This document shows, in pieces, positions 10,161 through 20,024 of a stretch of DNA of 64,000 bases. Where the stretch lies: assembly GCA_019155205.2 (NCBI GenBank), contig JAHNZQ020000010.1, positions 1,226,036-1,290,035 on the forward strand, written 5' to 3'. This DNA is from Gracilaria vermiculophylla (lineage: Eukaryota; Rhodophyta; Florideophyceae; Gracilariales; Gracilariaceae). The notes beneath the pieces are model-generated. The model made no database searches and was not told the origin of the DNA. It saw nothing but the letters and a program-made list of their open reading frames with translations. Every line of letters starts with the position of its first letter. Within the stretch, counting starts at the first letter, position 1. Position numbers and translations under genes: made by a program.

Positions 10161-11276
10161 ATGTCGCACCGAACCGCCCCCGTCTTCGACGTCTCCTACA
10201 ACTATCCACGTCACCCCAATGAACACAGGAGCTTTCAAATCTTCGACGCCCTGGACCACGCCCGCTTCGACCACGTCCGCCGCAACGTTGCCGCCAACCC
10301 CAGCTGCCTGTTTGCCACCAAACTCGTCAGCGCCGACATTCCCCCCCACAACGTCGTCGACTACGCCCTCAACAACTGCCGCACCTGGAACGCCCTGCTG
10401 GAGCACTGCAGAAGGACCGGCATCGCCCTGCCCCACGCCGAGGACCTCACCTTCCCGCGCAGGCTCGCCTCCATGAAGTCCATCATCGCGTGGCTGCTGT
10501 CCCAGCCGCAGGTCGCCCTCCCCACCCACACGCCCCTCCACACCGCCGTGCTGTGCGACCTCACCGACGCCTTCCAAATCCTGCTGCAGCGCGCCCCGCA
10601 CCTCGCGCGCAGCACCGACGCAAGAGGAAAGACCCCCTTGCACGTCGTCTGTACGCTGGCGCCCTACACCGCCTCCGACAGCGCCCGCCGCTTTGTGCGC
10701 TTGCTGCACTCCGCCCGCGCCGACTTCAACGCCCGCGATTTTGATGGTAAAACGCCCTTGCACAACCTTGTTTCCGCCCTCAGCGACTCCGAGCCGGCCT
10801 ACGGGCTCGTGCGCCGCAGGCGCTCCGGCAACACTCTCACCGCCCTTGTCCCCCTGCTCGACGAGCTGCTCGCCTGCGGCGCCGACATATACCGCCACGA
10901 CTCCAAACGCACCTCCGCCATGGAACTCGCCCTGCTCTCCGGCCTCGACTACATTGTCATCGCCCAGCGCGCAAGCGTGCTCAGGGACAGGATGTGCGCC
11001 TCGCCGTCCGCCCACAAGTGGGCGCACCGCCCGGCGCACGTCACCGGCATCTGGTCGCTGCTGTCCGAGGAGCTGCTGTGCAAGATCTTCCTCAACCTGT
11101 CCCCGAAGGACGTCGCCACCGGCATCGGCGCCACGTGCTCCGGCCTGCGCAAAGTCGCCGTGTCGGAGGTGCTGTGGCGCCACTTGCACACCTCCCGCTG
11201 CCTCGCCGCCCTGCGCACCCGCCTGCGCCGCAGCGTCGCCGACAGAGCCGCCCCCCCCCCCTCCGCCGCGCCCTGA
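10161..11276 (+). CDS. Ankyrin-repeat / F-box protein
   Basis: 371 residues from ATG 10161 in a strong context (gccgccATGt); the frame upstream is only poly-Pro from the C tract. Degenerate ankyrin repeats cover roughly residues 110-270: THTPLHTAVLCDLTDAF, GKTPLHVVCTLAP, GKTPLHNLVSAL and a fourth ending in MELALLSG. A C-terminal F-box follows (about 300-345: IWSLLSEELLCKIFLNLSPK, then SEVLWRHLH). F-box proteins recruit substrates to SCF ubiquitin ligases through SKP1; the ankyrin part would bind the substrate. The order ankyrin then C-terminal F-box is less usual than an N-terminal F-box. The gene is very GC-rich and uninterrupted. The substrate is unknown. Confidence 0.85.
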   Translation: MSHRTAPVFDVSYNYPRHPNEHRSFQIFDALDHARFDHVRRNVAANPSCLFATKLVSADIPPHNVVDYALNNCRTWNALLEHCRRTGIALPHAEDLTFPRRLASMKSIIAWLLSQPQVALPTHTPLHTAVLCDLTDAFQILLQRAPHLARSTDARGKTPLHVVCTLAPYTASDSARRFVRLLHSARADFNARDFDGKTPLHNLVSALSDSEPAYGLVRRRRSGNTLTALVPLLDELLACGADIYRHDSKRTSAMELALLSGLDYIVIAQRASVLRDRMCASPSAHKWAHRPAHVTGIWSLLSEELLCKIFLNLSPKDVATGIGATCSGLRKVAVSEVLWRHLHTSRCLAALRTRLRRSVADRAAPPPSAAP

Positions 11277-12518
11277 TCGCCCCCGCTGCCCTTCCCCTCG
11301 CGCCGGCCCCCCGCGCCGCTCTGCGGCTGGCGCGCGCGCCGTGCGCGGCCGCGCTCTGGCGGAGCCGAGGCGCCGCGCCACTCGGCTGCATCGCCTCCTC
11401 TCGTCGTGTATTATTCCTCGCGCGGTCGCCTGCGTCGCCCTGCGGCGATGCGTGCCCGCAACGATCCTCGCTCCGCTCTGTTGTAATTTCAGCCCTCGTG
11501 TATGTTTGTAGATGTCTTGTAAACTCTTCCACATGTGATCAAAAGCGGTTCACACATGCCCGGCCCCCCGCGGCCGCCGCGCTCGCCCGCTTCGTGACGG
11601 CAGAAACCGAGCATCCATCGCTCAGAGCCGCGCGACCCACGCTTCGTTGCACGCCGCCAGCGCCAAACGTGTGTTCGTGCGCTTCCTTGTTGCGGCGATC
11701 AGATGTCGGGGGCATCGAATTTCATGCCTTCCTTTTGCCAACTGCTTCATTTTGCGTGCTCCGCTGCATTGCGACAACGGGCTGGAATGGATGCATTCAG
11801 AAGAGTACAAGACCAAACCGTGTGCGCCAGGAAAGCGCTTTCTACACGTTGGTCGGCTTGCAACACACGTGACGTTCCTCACGGCGAATACCGAATGAAC
11901 GCCACAAGAGCTGCTTGCACGGCGGGAAGAGCAGATAAAGCATGCCGCCCTGACGTTGCTGACCTGGCGTCGCCGGCTTTGAAGGTAAGCAGAATGCAGG
12001 AAGCTAGGGGCCAAATGCTCCGGACGTTGCGCTTCTGAGCATGCCTCGGGGGCTTGGCGCACCCGTTTCGCCCGCGTCCCACACGCTGGCGGTTGGAATG
12101 AACGGCCATCGCGTGGGTATCCATCCCCCCACACGTGCGCGGCACGGCGGGCACGATGCATATCAACCTTCCCCCGTTTCGGACTGGCAGGGGAACGCTG
12201 CCACGGTCACTTTTTTTGCCGGTTTTTTCGAAATCCTGCAAAAATTCCGATAGGGCGTGGCTGTGCCCTCGCTCGACACCGGCTCCTCATGGGGTGGGTT
12301 CGTATCCAGCTGTTGCTCCACCAAACGAGCTCCTTCCCTTCGACTGGCTTTCATAACCGTAGTGACAAAGTCGTGCAAGGTTTCCAACGAATCAGAGCTA
12401 CCACAGTTTTCTTTTCTCGCAATATATGACGAGCACCACCGGGTTTGTCTTCACCCCAACTCCGAAACGGCTGGGAAGCGGCGTCGCTTCCTATAGCCGA
12501 CATCGATGTCGCCCCACG
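11277..12518. other. Spacer of about 1.2 kb, no recognisable gene
   Basis: Starts GC-rich and relaxes to mixed composition. Several overlapping ORFs up to 179 codons occur on both strands, but none shows a domain or plausible protein composition. The frame of the next gene is open from an earlier ATG at 12426. Confidence 0.4.
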
Positions 12519-12911
12519 ATGGGCAAAGACAACGATTCAGAAAAGTCTTCCAAGAAAAACAGCGCTTCTGGTAGAGAGGCCATGATGCCAGATGCGATGA
12601 AAGACACGCTCCTTCAAGATATCAAAAGCATGCGAGCGAAAAGAGCGCCAAACTCGGGCGCGGATTCGCAGACCGGCTCGCTTGCTCGTCTCAAGTCCGT
12701 CATTGAGTCCATACTGCTCTGGGACTTCTTTCTCGTCCTCGGGCTGCTCGGCTGGTTGGCTGTTGCACTTGTTCCCCATTTTGCCTCCAAGAATGATGCC
12801 TTGCTCGATCCGTGGCTGGCTTTGTGGCAGCCGTTTATCCAACCCGTTCTTGGGGTCCTCATGTTGGGAACCATTGTGCAAGGCACCATCTCTTTCATTT
12901 CGAAGAAATAA
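12519..12911 (+). CDS. Two-helix membrane protein, 130 aa, function unknown
   Basis: An ORF open from ATG 12426 (161 aa) has a second ATG at 12519 that begins MGKDNDSEKSSKK. I prefer the second because the extra 31 residues look like translated leader. The protein has a charged, Lys/Ser-rich N-terminal half and two hydrophobic helices, about residues 62-86 (LLWDFFLVLGLLGWLAVAL) and 100-126 (QPVLGVLMLGTIVQGTISFI), ending in a lysine pair. An organelle or ER membrane is plausible. If the first ATG is used, the Arg/Ser-rich extension could be a targeting peptide. I do not recognise the family. Confidence 0.6.
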   Translation: MGKDNDSEKSSKKNSASGREAMMPDAMKDTLLQDIKSMRAKRAPNSGADSQTGSLARLKSVIESILLWDFFLVLGLLGWLAVALVPHFASKNDALLDPWLALWQPFIQPVLGVLMLGTIVQGTISFISKK

Positions 12912-13646
12912 CATTCCGGCAGCACCAATGTCACGACGACGGCGGGATCAGGTAGCGGATACTGAGCCCCCGCTTTGTGAACCTGCATGTCGATGTGACT
13001 AACAAGACATTTCTTGAAAAGTTCCCCAAAACGTCATCACATTTCGGAAACCATAGATGTAAGTAAGCATGGCATACAACGAACTTGAGCGTTATGCACT
13101 GCAGTGGGCCATTGAAGGGAACAAGTGCACAACGGCAACAGTTTTTTTGTAATACCCATGCATCAAACGTTTTGCAACAGCAATATCGAGACAGTGGATG
13201 GCACTGTGTGCCGCCATCTGAAGTTGACTAAAGACGAATGCCATCCACCGAAGTTGCTCACGACTAGCGAACCTTTCCTCACTCTATGGTTAATGGTGAC
13301 GCAAAACGTTTTCTCAATGCGGATGGTTGGGAGAGATCTGGACGCAAATCACACGCAAAGGGCCAAGGTTAATGAGAACCCAGTACTTATAAGACCCCGT
13401 GGCGAAGTCGTCGGAGGGGCCGCCGGAAAGGAATCTGTTACTTCAGCAGCTTAAGAAATATTTGCGATATCTCGGGATGTGTCAAGTGTGGCCCAGTACT
13501 TCGTCATCTGTCGTTCTCAGGGTCGCCCTGTCCACTTTTGCATATGAGACCTACCTTCTCGTAGAATGTGGCCGCAAGGTAGTTCTTTTTTTTTTTTTGC
13601 TTCCCTACTCGATGAAGTTCGTTAGGAAGCCTAGATATCGTAGGGA
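12912..13646 (+). promoter_or_regulatory. Spacer upstream of the sugar-dehydrogenase-like gene
   Basis: A TTATAAG at 13387-13393 is a possible TATA element about 255 nt before the next ATG. A run of T occurs at about 13586-13598. No coding sequence is convincing. Confidence 0.4.
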
Positions 13647-15095
13647 ATGCGAAGCTTGAGAATGAAGTCTCGACTTTGGTTTCCTGTATCCCTCATTCTC
13701 ATTGTGGTACTCCTCATGTTTGGATTAGAGCTGACAAGCACCTTCAACCCTGTGGCACAGCCCGTTATCAGAAACGCCATGGATATTCATGTGAAGCGCT
13801 TTGCCAAGATTCCAAACGAGAATGGTAAGACTGCTGCCATTAATTGCATAGTGCCACTTATGAATAATTTGTTCGTGTGCACAAAGACAAAAATCTATCA
13901 TGTCTCTGCTGCAGGAAGCGTTACTATGTTTCTCGATGTTGACGCTGCAGTTCAAAAGGCTACCGGACGTTCTTTATCGCTTGAAAATTTTCTGCACGGC
14001 GGTGTTCGTAGCATCGCCTTTCACCCGAGTTATCATCAAAATGGTTTGTTCTACATCTCTGCGATGGAAGAGCGACCCAGCAACCCGGAAGATTTTCATT
14101 ACGTATCGGATTCATCTGATCCTATAAAAGCCGACAGTGTGTTGATTGAGTGGAGAACTGACCTTAAAACGTACGCACCGATCGTAGATTCGTATCGTCT
14201 TGTGTTTCGAGTGGGGATGGCCGTTTATGATCACCCTATAAAACAAATCGCATTCTTCAGCAACCTGCTGTACATAGCCCACGGAGACGGTTCCGTTCAG
14301 TCGGCGATTGCAGGAGGTGGGCAGAGTAACGATGCTCTCGGTAAAATACTTCGAATAAATCCTCTTAAAGCAGGGAATCGTCCGTATGCTATTCCGCGTG
14401 ACAATCCGTTTGTGGGAAGCAATGAGTATCCTGACGAGGTATACGCGGCAGGGTTCCGCAATCCACATCACATTTGTTTCGGAAATGATGGAACACTGTA
14501 CGCGGCTGATACAGGTCGTGCAAATATTGAGGAAGTCAATATTGTTCAGCCGGCTGGAGATTATGGATGGCCGGAACGGGAAGGCACTTTCGTTCACAAG
14601 GGTGGGGGTCTAATGTCAGGCGTAGATGCTCTTCCAGATAATGACGCCGAATTAGAGTATACCTACCCTGCCGCTCAAGTGGGACATGATGGACCTTTCG
14701 GTGCTGCATTCATAGGGCAAGCAATAGCTGGCGGTTGTCCAGTCGAAAACGGCTCTCCAATGTCTGGGTTTTACTACTATGCTGATTTTCCTGTCACTGG
14801 TAAGCTCTACTTTTCTTCAATATCTGATCTGAAAAGTGCCACTACGAAAGGAGATCCAAAGGTGTTAACACAAGCCAAAACATACCAGGCAGATATTGTT
14901 TTTGACGGTGTCAAGTACAAAACACTTGGAGCGGTGATGCGCTCTGAAGAAGGGTTTTCATTGGAACGGAGAGTCGATGTTCGCTTAGGAAGGGGATATA
15001 ATGGTGAACTGTATTGGTCAAGCAAGAGAAACGGTCGGATTTATTTGATGACATCTTCGTTACCAGGTGGACCAGGAGGTCCAAACTTCCTTTGA
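13647..15095 (+). CDS. Membrane-anchored glucose/sorbosone dehydrogenase-fold protein
   Basis: 482 residues from ATG 13647, with a second candidate ATG at 13662. An N-terminal hydrophobic segment (about residues 10-27) acts as signal anchor or signal peptide. The rest is a six-bladed PQQ-type propeller of the GSDH family (PF07995): GGVRSIAFHPSYHQNGLFYI, LYIAHGDGS, NDALGKILRINP, AAGFRNPHHICFG, LYAADTGRANIEEVNIV and GDYGWPEREG follow in the order seen in soluble glucose dehydrogenases and HHIP-like proteins. Activity and cofactor cannot be confirmed. Codon use is ordinary and no intron is visible. The protein ends in a Gly/Pro tail. An extracellular or lumenal sugar-oxidising role is inferred. 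Confidence 0.87.
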   Translation: MRSLRMKSRLWFPVSLILIVVLLMFGLELTSTFNPVAQPVIRNAMDIHVKRFAKIPNENGKTAAINCIVPLMNNLFVCTKTKIYHVSAAGSVTMFLDVDAAVQKATGRSLSLENFLHGGVRSIAFHPSYHQNGLFYISAMEERPSNPEDFHYVSDSSDPIKADSVLIEWRTDLKTYAPIVDSYRLVFRVGMAVYDHPIKQIAFFSNLLYIAHGDGSVQSAIAGGGQSNDALGKILRINPLKAGNRPYAIPRDNPFVGSNEYPDEVYAAGFRNPHHICFGNDGTLYAADTGRANIEEVNIVQPAGDYGWPEREGTFVHKGGGLMSGVDALPDNDAELEYTYPAAQVGHDGPFGAAFIGQAIAGGCPVENGSPMSGFYYYADFPVTGKLYFSSISDLKSATTKGDPKVLTQAKTYQADIVFDGVKYKTLGAVMRSEEGFSLERRVDVRLGRGYNGELYWSSKRNGRIYLMTSSLPGGPGGPNFL

Positions 15096-15961
15096 CGGCG
15101 CAACGAGCCTTTAACCAGGCTCTCATCCAACAGTTCTGTCAGCGTCAGTGTTCAGCTCAGTCTCGTTCATTGTTCATACCCTTCAACTTTACAGATTATG
15201 AGCGCTCTTTAATCATTGTATGAAGCTCAACTTGCTGTTAGTTTCGTTTCCATTAACGTTATGCAGGTTTGCAATTTTCGGCAAACTGTAGCATTCATTC
15301 TCTCTCACTTCGTGCATAATTCATTTGGCAAAATTATGCCTGGAGAATGCGTTCTATTTTGAAAGCCGTTATAAAGCATGTAGAAATAGTATGTAGTGAT
15401 ACATGTCCACGGAAAGAAGACGGCAACCCTTTTTGGGCAGCATAGTTTTCGTTAGTGTTGTCATGGCGAAACTTGCATGCAGTCAGAGAGAGAATCAAGA
15501 TTCGTCAACACCCCCAAGCATACTGTTTGCTTGCTTGGGAGGTTTACGCCGAACGTTAGCAGTCCTACTTGGATCAGCAATCTTTCCTTTTAGACCCGAA
15601 TGGTTTTTGTCTGGAAGCTCAACTGGGCCATAATTCCTAGCGTGATGGGGCACCAATTCTCTTCCCTCGTCAAAAAAAGGTGCCCAGTTTTTTATTTTTA
15701 GTCCGCTCGCATCGACGACCTCAAACACGATAAACCCCTGCAGTGTGTAGTTGAGCTACATTCTCCTTTCGCAACTTGGTAAACAGGCTCTTATCAGTGT
15801 CTGTTGTATGCTTCAGCTGCAAGAACATGCAAGAACGGGAAGAGGCTGAACCATACAAATTGTCCAAAATCTAGATCGAGAAAAGGAGGTTTCTCTGAAG
15901 CACTGCTTCTCGACGCGCGCACTTTCTACATTTCCCGTGCTGATGAAGGCTCATTCCCAAC
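15096..15961. other. Spacer upstream of NAA25
   Basis: 866 nt with a TATAAAG at 15370-15376 and two small overlapping ORFs on opposite strands (about 15403-15728) that lack protein-like composition. The NAA25 promoter should be in the right half. Nothing else is recognisable. Confidence 0.4.
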
Positions 15962-18838
15962 ATGACGCACAAAGCATCAAAGCCTTCGTCTTCGGCGATC
16001 ATTATGACCAATCCAGTATCGAGAGCAGAGTCCGATCGACGGTTACGTCCTGTGTTGGATAGTTTGTTGGAACAGAACTCAAAACAGGCTTTGAAACTTG
16101 TTAATCAAGCACTTCAAAAGCGACCGGGATGGCCGGCGGCTCGTGCCTTACGTGCATGCGTATATCTGCAGATGAAAAAGATGAACCAAGCTGCGGGAGA
16201 GATTGATCATCTACGGGAAGATTTAAACTCTGGTCGGGTACCGATTGACGAAGATGTAGCAATGAAGATTCAGTACTACTACCAAGAAACTGGGAACGAA
16301 GGGAAGACTGGGGAAGTGTATGAGCAGGCATGGAAGGCCGATGTTTCCAACGCGGACTTGGCAGAAACGGCTTTCTGCTATTACATTCGAGGTAATGCTT
16401 TTATGAATGCCCAAAAATTGGCTACAAAGCTTCATCGCATGGCTTCAACGAACACAGAGAAGTATGGACTTTGGGCCGCTGCTGCGATCTGGTTAGATGT
16501 TGTATACCGTTCACGTGACCTTGAAGTCTCGCAGTCTTCGCCAGACAAACGCATCCTTTCTTTGGCGTGCCGGATTCTGGACAAAGTCCTGAGTATTCAG
16601 GTAACTCCGTCCGCCGAAATAGCTCGTTTTGCCACACGCGTGTATAAAGACAATAATGAACACGAAACTGCAAAGAAGCTTATTTCTCGACGACGATTAG
16701 TTATGGATGAAGCTGAAGTGTTGCACATCAGGGCGGGCCTTCAAACATCGGATGATCTAAGAATGAAAGACTACTGCTCACTGCTGCAAAATCATGACAG
16801 AGATGACTGGGGACATTGGCTCCAGTATTTGGATTGCGTCGAAAAGACCGAGTGTTGCTTAGATGAGGTAAGAAATTTTATTCAAAGCTTTGTTCAGCGA
16901 GAGCTCGAAGAGAATCGCCCCAAGCGATCCCCGTTTCTTGCGCAGATAGAATTCTTCCATCGAACACAACGAGACGACGCCCTGAGCGACGCGCTGTCCG
17001 ATTATTTTGATCGGTTCGGAGCTAAGACTGTGTGTGCACATGATCTTAGACCTTACATAAATTTGGTGTCGAATACTTCGATGTTTGAAACGGTTATGGA
17101 CAAAATAATGATGACATGTAGAGAGAAGGGTTTTCCTTATCATCTAACTGCGTCGTGGTTGGGGCTCTGGTTCAGCCGTTTAAGTGAATCACCTGCGCAA
17201 CTCGTACAATGCTATGAAGATTCCGCGTCGGACAGTCTAGAATCAACCGATAGGCAGAGTGGGGATGATTATCTGCTTTTAGTAGCGCACAAATTATTGC
17301 CAATATCTGAGAGCGGAACTCAAGATCGATATTCAAATGTTTTTGCTGTTCTTCAAAGTATCGCTTTGCTTGAGACTGGATTGACTCGAAGTCCGCATAA
17401 CTTCCATTTCAAGCTTCTTCTTATTCGACTCTATAGCCAAATTGGGGCGATGGAACGCGTTGCAGAGCTCTGGCTTTCTTTAGAGATCAAACACATTCAG
17501 ATGTCAACTTTGACGCATATAGTTTTGAAGCCTTTCTTTGAAACAGGCCATCATGATTCGTTGGGAAAGGTTTTTGAGGGCGTAGAGGTCCTGTGGCGGG
17601 AGTGTGATCTGGAGATTCCGCAATGTGTCTCAAAGGCCTTTCAAGTTGGATCGGTGAACGCAGCCACCGAATTTGTTCTGTTCAGACAACGGTTAGAGAG
17701 ATGTGCCATACTGATAGAAAGCATATTGTTTGAAGCTCAAGTTGCGCTGGTGAGACCAGAAGGGGAAGCAATGGGGGTCCGAAATGCGCGCCATTGTCTT
17801 TCCTTTATTCCACGATTCACTCCATTCAGTCTTCAATCCAAAAGAATAATTGATAGTGATGATCATCGTTGCTTCAATTTCTGGGATCTTGAAGGTTACC
17901 TCCCTGATGTGCGTTTAAGTGATGGAAGTATGGAATCCGGAGATGAAGGGCATCCTTGTACCCCGGTAAGAAAGTCAACCATGATATCTGATCTGAAAGG
18001 TCTCTTGAAACTTTTGCAAATCATAGGACATGACAATGATTTTGAATGTGAGGAGGCAAAAGACCTGTTGAAACCCTCTAGTAATGGACACACTCTACAA
18101 GACGCTGAGCCTCTATCGAGGCTGCGGGAAAGGATTGCATCTAATCTGTGCCATGCAAAAATACTGCTTGCTCTGTACACAGGCGGCTCAGGCATTGAAG
18201 GAGACGAGAACCTCGGGAATGATCTTGATTCTATTAGTATACTTTCGGAGGCAAAAGAACTAGTCAAAGTTATGCACAACGAAGTTAAGGAATCTGTCAA
18301 AGATAATGAACACTCGGATGGCTTGGAAGGAACGATGTCGCCATATCAGTTACGTAGATGCTGCAAAATTTCGTTCGAACTCCTCCTTATCACATCTATA
18401 GCCATTTCTTCCTTTAGCATAGATCTCATGAAAGGAAAAAGGCGGCGAAAACGAGGAAATGCGAAAGCCTCAAAATGTCTACCAGTAGCGTGCTTCGAGA
18501 ATGTACAACAGGCCATCTTGGAGTATAAACAAGGAATTTTGTCCGCATGTTCTCTTATGCAAGACTGGATAACGGTTTCGTTGGATCAAGATGCAGATTG
18601 GTTGGACGGCATTTGTGACAGCGAGGAAACATTGAGTGCATCTCTCCCTTTTCTCCAAGATGAGATACATCCAATCAATCTAACAGATGGCAGCAAGCAA
18701 TCGAGGGGACCAATAGGGCGGTCCCCTTTCTGCCGTGAAATCCTGGAGCAAATCCGCTCGAGTCATATGACTTCTTGCTCACGATTGCTAGAAACCTTAT
18801 CAGGGGTGACACGCCGTCTAAAGCTGGTAGATCTGTAG
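15962..18838 (+). CDS. NAA25: NatB N-terminal acetyltransferase auxiliary subunit (NAA25/MDM20)
   Basis: Ribosome-anchoring subunit of the NatB complex, which with the NAA20 catalytic subunit acetylates nascent proteins starting Met-Asp/Glu/Asn/Gln. The 958-residue length matches the family (human about 970). The N-terminus has the family's TPR start: RRLRPVLDSLLEQNSKQAL, then WPAARALRACVYLQMKKMNQ and an AFCYYIRGNAF segment. Helical TPR-like pairs continue to about residue 600, including RSPHNFHFKLLLIRLYSQIG, a well conserved NAA25 stretch. Start is ATG 15962; a second ATG 14 codons in is possible. The gene is uninterrupted with ordinary GC. Its stop is 181 nt from the converging TMEM242-like gene. 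Confidence 0.9.
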   Translation: MTHKASKPSSSAIIMTNPVSRAESDRRLRPVLDSLLEQNSKQALKLVNQALQKRPGWPAARALRACVYLQMKKMNQAAGEIDHLREDLNSGRVPIDEDVAMKIQYYYQETGNEGKTGEVYEQAWKADVSNADLAETAFCYYIRGNAFMNAQKLATKLHRMASTNTEKYGLWAAAAIWLDVVYRSRDLEVSQSSPDKRILSLACRILDKVLSIQVTPSAEIARFATRVYKDNNEHETAKKLISRRRLVMDEAEVLHIRAGLQTSDDLRMKDYCSLLQNHDRDDWGHWLQYLDCVEKTECCLDEVRNFIQSFVQRELEENRPKRSPFLAQIEFFHRTQRDDALSDALSDYFDRFGAKTVCAHDLRPYINLVSNTSMFETVMDKIMMTCREKGFPYHLTASWLGLWFSRLSESPAQLVQCYEDSASDSLESTDRQSGDDYLLLVAHKLLPISESGTQDRYSNVFAVLQSIALLETGLTRSPHNFHFKLLLIRLYSQIGAMERVAELWLSLEIKHIQMSTLTHIVLKPFFETGHHDSLGKVFEGVEVLWRECDLEIPQCVSKAFQVGSVNAATEFVLFRQRLERCAILIESILFEAQVALVRPEGEAMGVRNARHCLSFIPRFTPFSLQSKRIIDSDDHRCFNFWDLEGYLPDVRLSDGSMESGDEGHPCTPVRKSTMISDLKGLLKLLQIIGHDNDFECEEAKDLLKPSSNGHTLQDAEPLSRLRERIASNLCHAKILLALYTGGSGIEGDENLGNDLDSISILSEAKELVKVMHNEVKESVKDNEHSDGLEGTMSPYQLRRCCKISFELLLITSIAISSFSIDLMKGKRRRKRGNAKASKCLPVACFENVQQAILEYKQGILSACSLMQDWITVSLDQDADWLDGICDSEETLSASLPFLQDEIHPINLTDGSKQSRGPIGRSPFCREILEQIRSSHMTSCSRLLETLSGVTRRLKLVDL

Positions 18839-19019
18839 TTGAAATTCTTTCAGGATGTATGGCTGCACCTCCGCTCGCCGTTGCTAGTATTCGTAATGCA
18901 ATAGTTTCGGACTGTCCATGTGCAAGTAGATTAAGGTTTTGAGTTGCGGCTAAGGCACATGACCTTACCAGCAAGCAGTTATAAACAGCTTTGTTCTAAG
19001 TTTAGATCTCTACAGTGAC

Positions 19020-19664
19020 TTACTCTGTCGATGAATTTTTCAATATCTCTTCGCTATTCTCGTTCGGATCGAATTCTTCAACGATTGTGATATCAACCTG
19101 TTGCTTTATCCAGCTACCTAACCGGGACTGAAGGAATTTTTCTCTGAGCGATCTCATAGGACCTGGAAGGTTTTCTCCAGCGTTTTCTCTTATGGACTTA
19201 AGAACTGGTCCTAAGCCGGATTCCATTTCTGAGCGTCTTTGAGGGATGACTTCGCGCATAACCGAACCAAACTCTTCGAAGCTCTCCACATTATAGTATG
19301 CTTTTAAACCATAAAATCCGGCGACACCCATGGCCCCACAAAGCAGCGTTCCGAGGCCAAAGGTGGTGGCTGCAAACTTCACACCATCCAGCGAAGGTTT
19401 CACTTGCCGTGACGCTCCTTTTGATTCCTGAGATCTGCCCATCGCTAATCCCATAGGGATACCAGCTAGCATACCAAATGAAAAAACGGATGCCGCCCCG
19501 ATGGCAAACGGTTTGGCCAACGCCTCGGGAGTCAAGTCGAAACCGAATCCCTCGCCGCTTTCGTCGATGATCTGGAAGAGTTCATCTTGGGGAAGCGGGT
19601 GACCATCGGCGCGTGGCTGCGAAGGGGGTTTAAGGTTCTCGGCCGTTCGTTCTGCTTCAGCCAT
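19020..19664 (-). CDS. TMEM242: TMEM242-like mitochondrial membrane protein
   Basis: 214 residues from ATG 19664. Two hydrophobic segments lie at about residues 50-75 (AIGAASVFSFGMLAGIPMGLA) and 95-120 (FAATTFGLGTLLCGAMGVAG). The second runs into FYGLKAYYNVESFEEFGSVM, which matches the pattern of TMEM242 (an alanine/glycine helix, then a G-x-x-S-F-x-E-F motif). In animals TMEM242 assists assembly of the ATP synthase c-ring with TMEM70. The C-terminal 70 residues, helical and charged, are longer than in animal proteins. The match is by eye and short, so the family call is moderate. Confidence 0.6.
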   Translation of the reverse strand: MAEAERTAENLKPPSQPRADGHPLPQDELFQIIDESGEGFGFDLTPEALAKPFAIGAASVFSFGMLAGIPMGLAMGRSQESKGASRQVKPSLDGVKFAATTFGLGTLLCGAMGVAGFYGLKAYYNVESFEEFGSVMREVIPQRRSEMESGLGPVLKSIRENAGENLPGPMRSLREKFLQSRLGSWIKQQVDITIVEEFDPNENSEEILKNSSTE

Positions 19665-20024
19665 GCCTAACAGCTCAAGCTTGGTCCTGAGTCATAATGC
19701 GTAATTCGTGATCCAACTTGAGTTCCGCCGTACTCGTGTCATTCCCGTGAGGAAGATACTAAAGTGTTTTTTTAACATCGCATTTGTTCACATTGTGTAC
19801 AGCAACCGTGTTAAAGAATCGTGTAATCTTAAAATTATTGGAAATAAGGTACCGCAGGTATGACAGGTATGCAACCATAGATCACCTCTGTGCCGGATCT
19901 CTTGCAACTTTAGAAGCTGTTCTCGGAGGGCGGTCCCACACTTGGGGGACGTTGATGTCAACTCCTATTATTGGATATATTGTAATGTAGGGTGATTAAA
20001 TCGGCATTCGATTACCTCTAGATC
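19665..20024. promoter_or_regulatory. Divergent spacer between the TMEM242-like and pseudouridine synthase genes
   Basis: 360 nt hold both promoters. The centre is AT-rich with a T run at about 19767-19773. No clear TATA box is present. Confidence 0.5.

Noticed and set aside
9957..11534. 525-codon minus-strand ORF opposite the F-box/ankyrin gene
   Set aside because: Gly/Val/Ala-rich antisense of a GC-rich gene with clear ankyrin and F-box motifs on the other strand.
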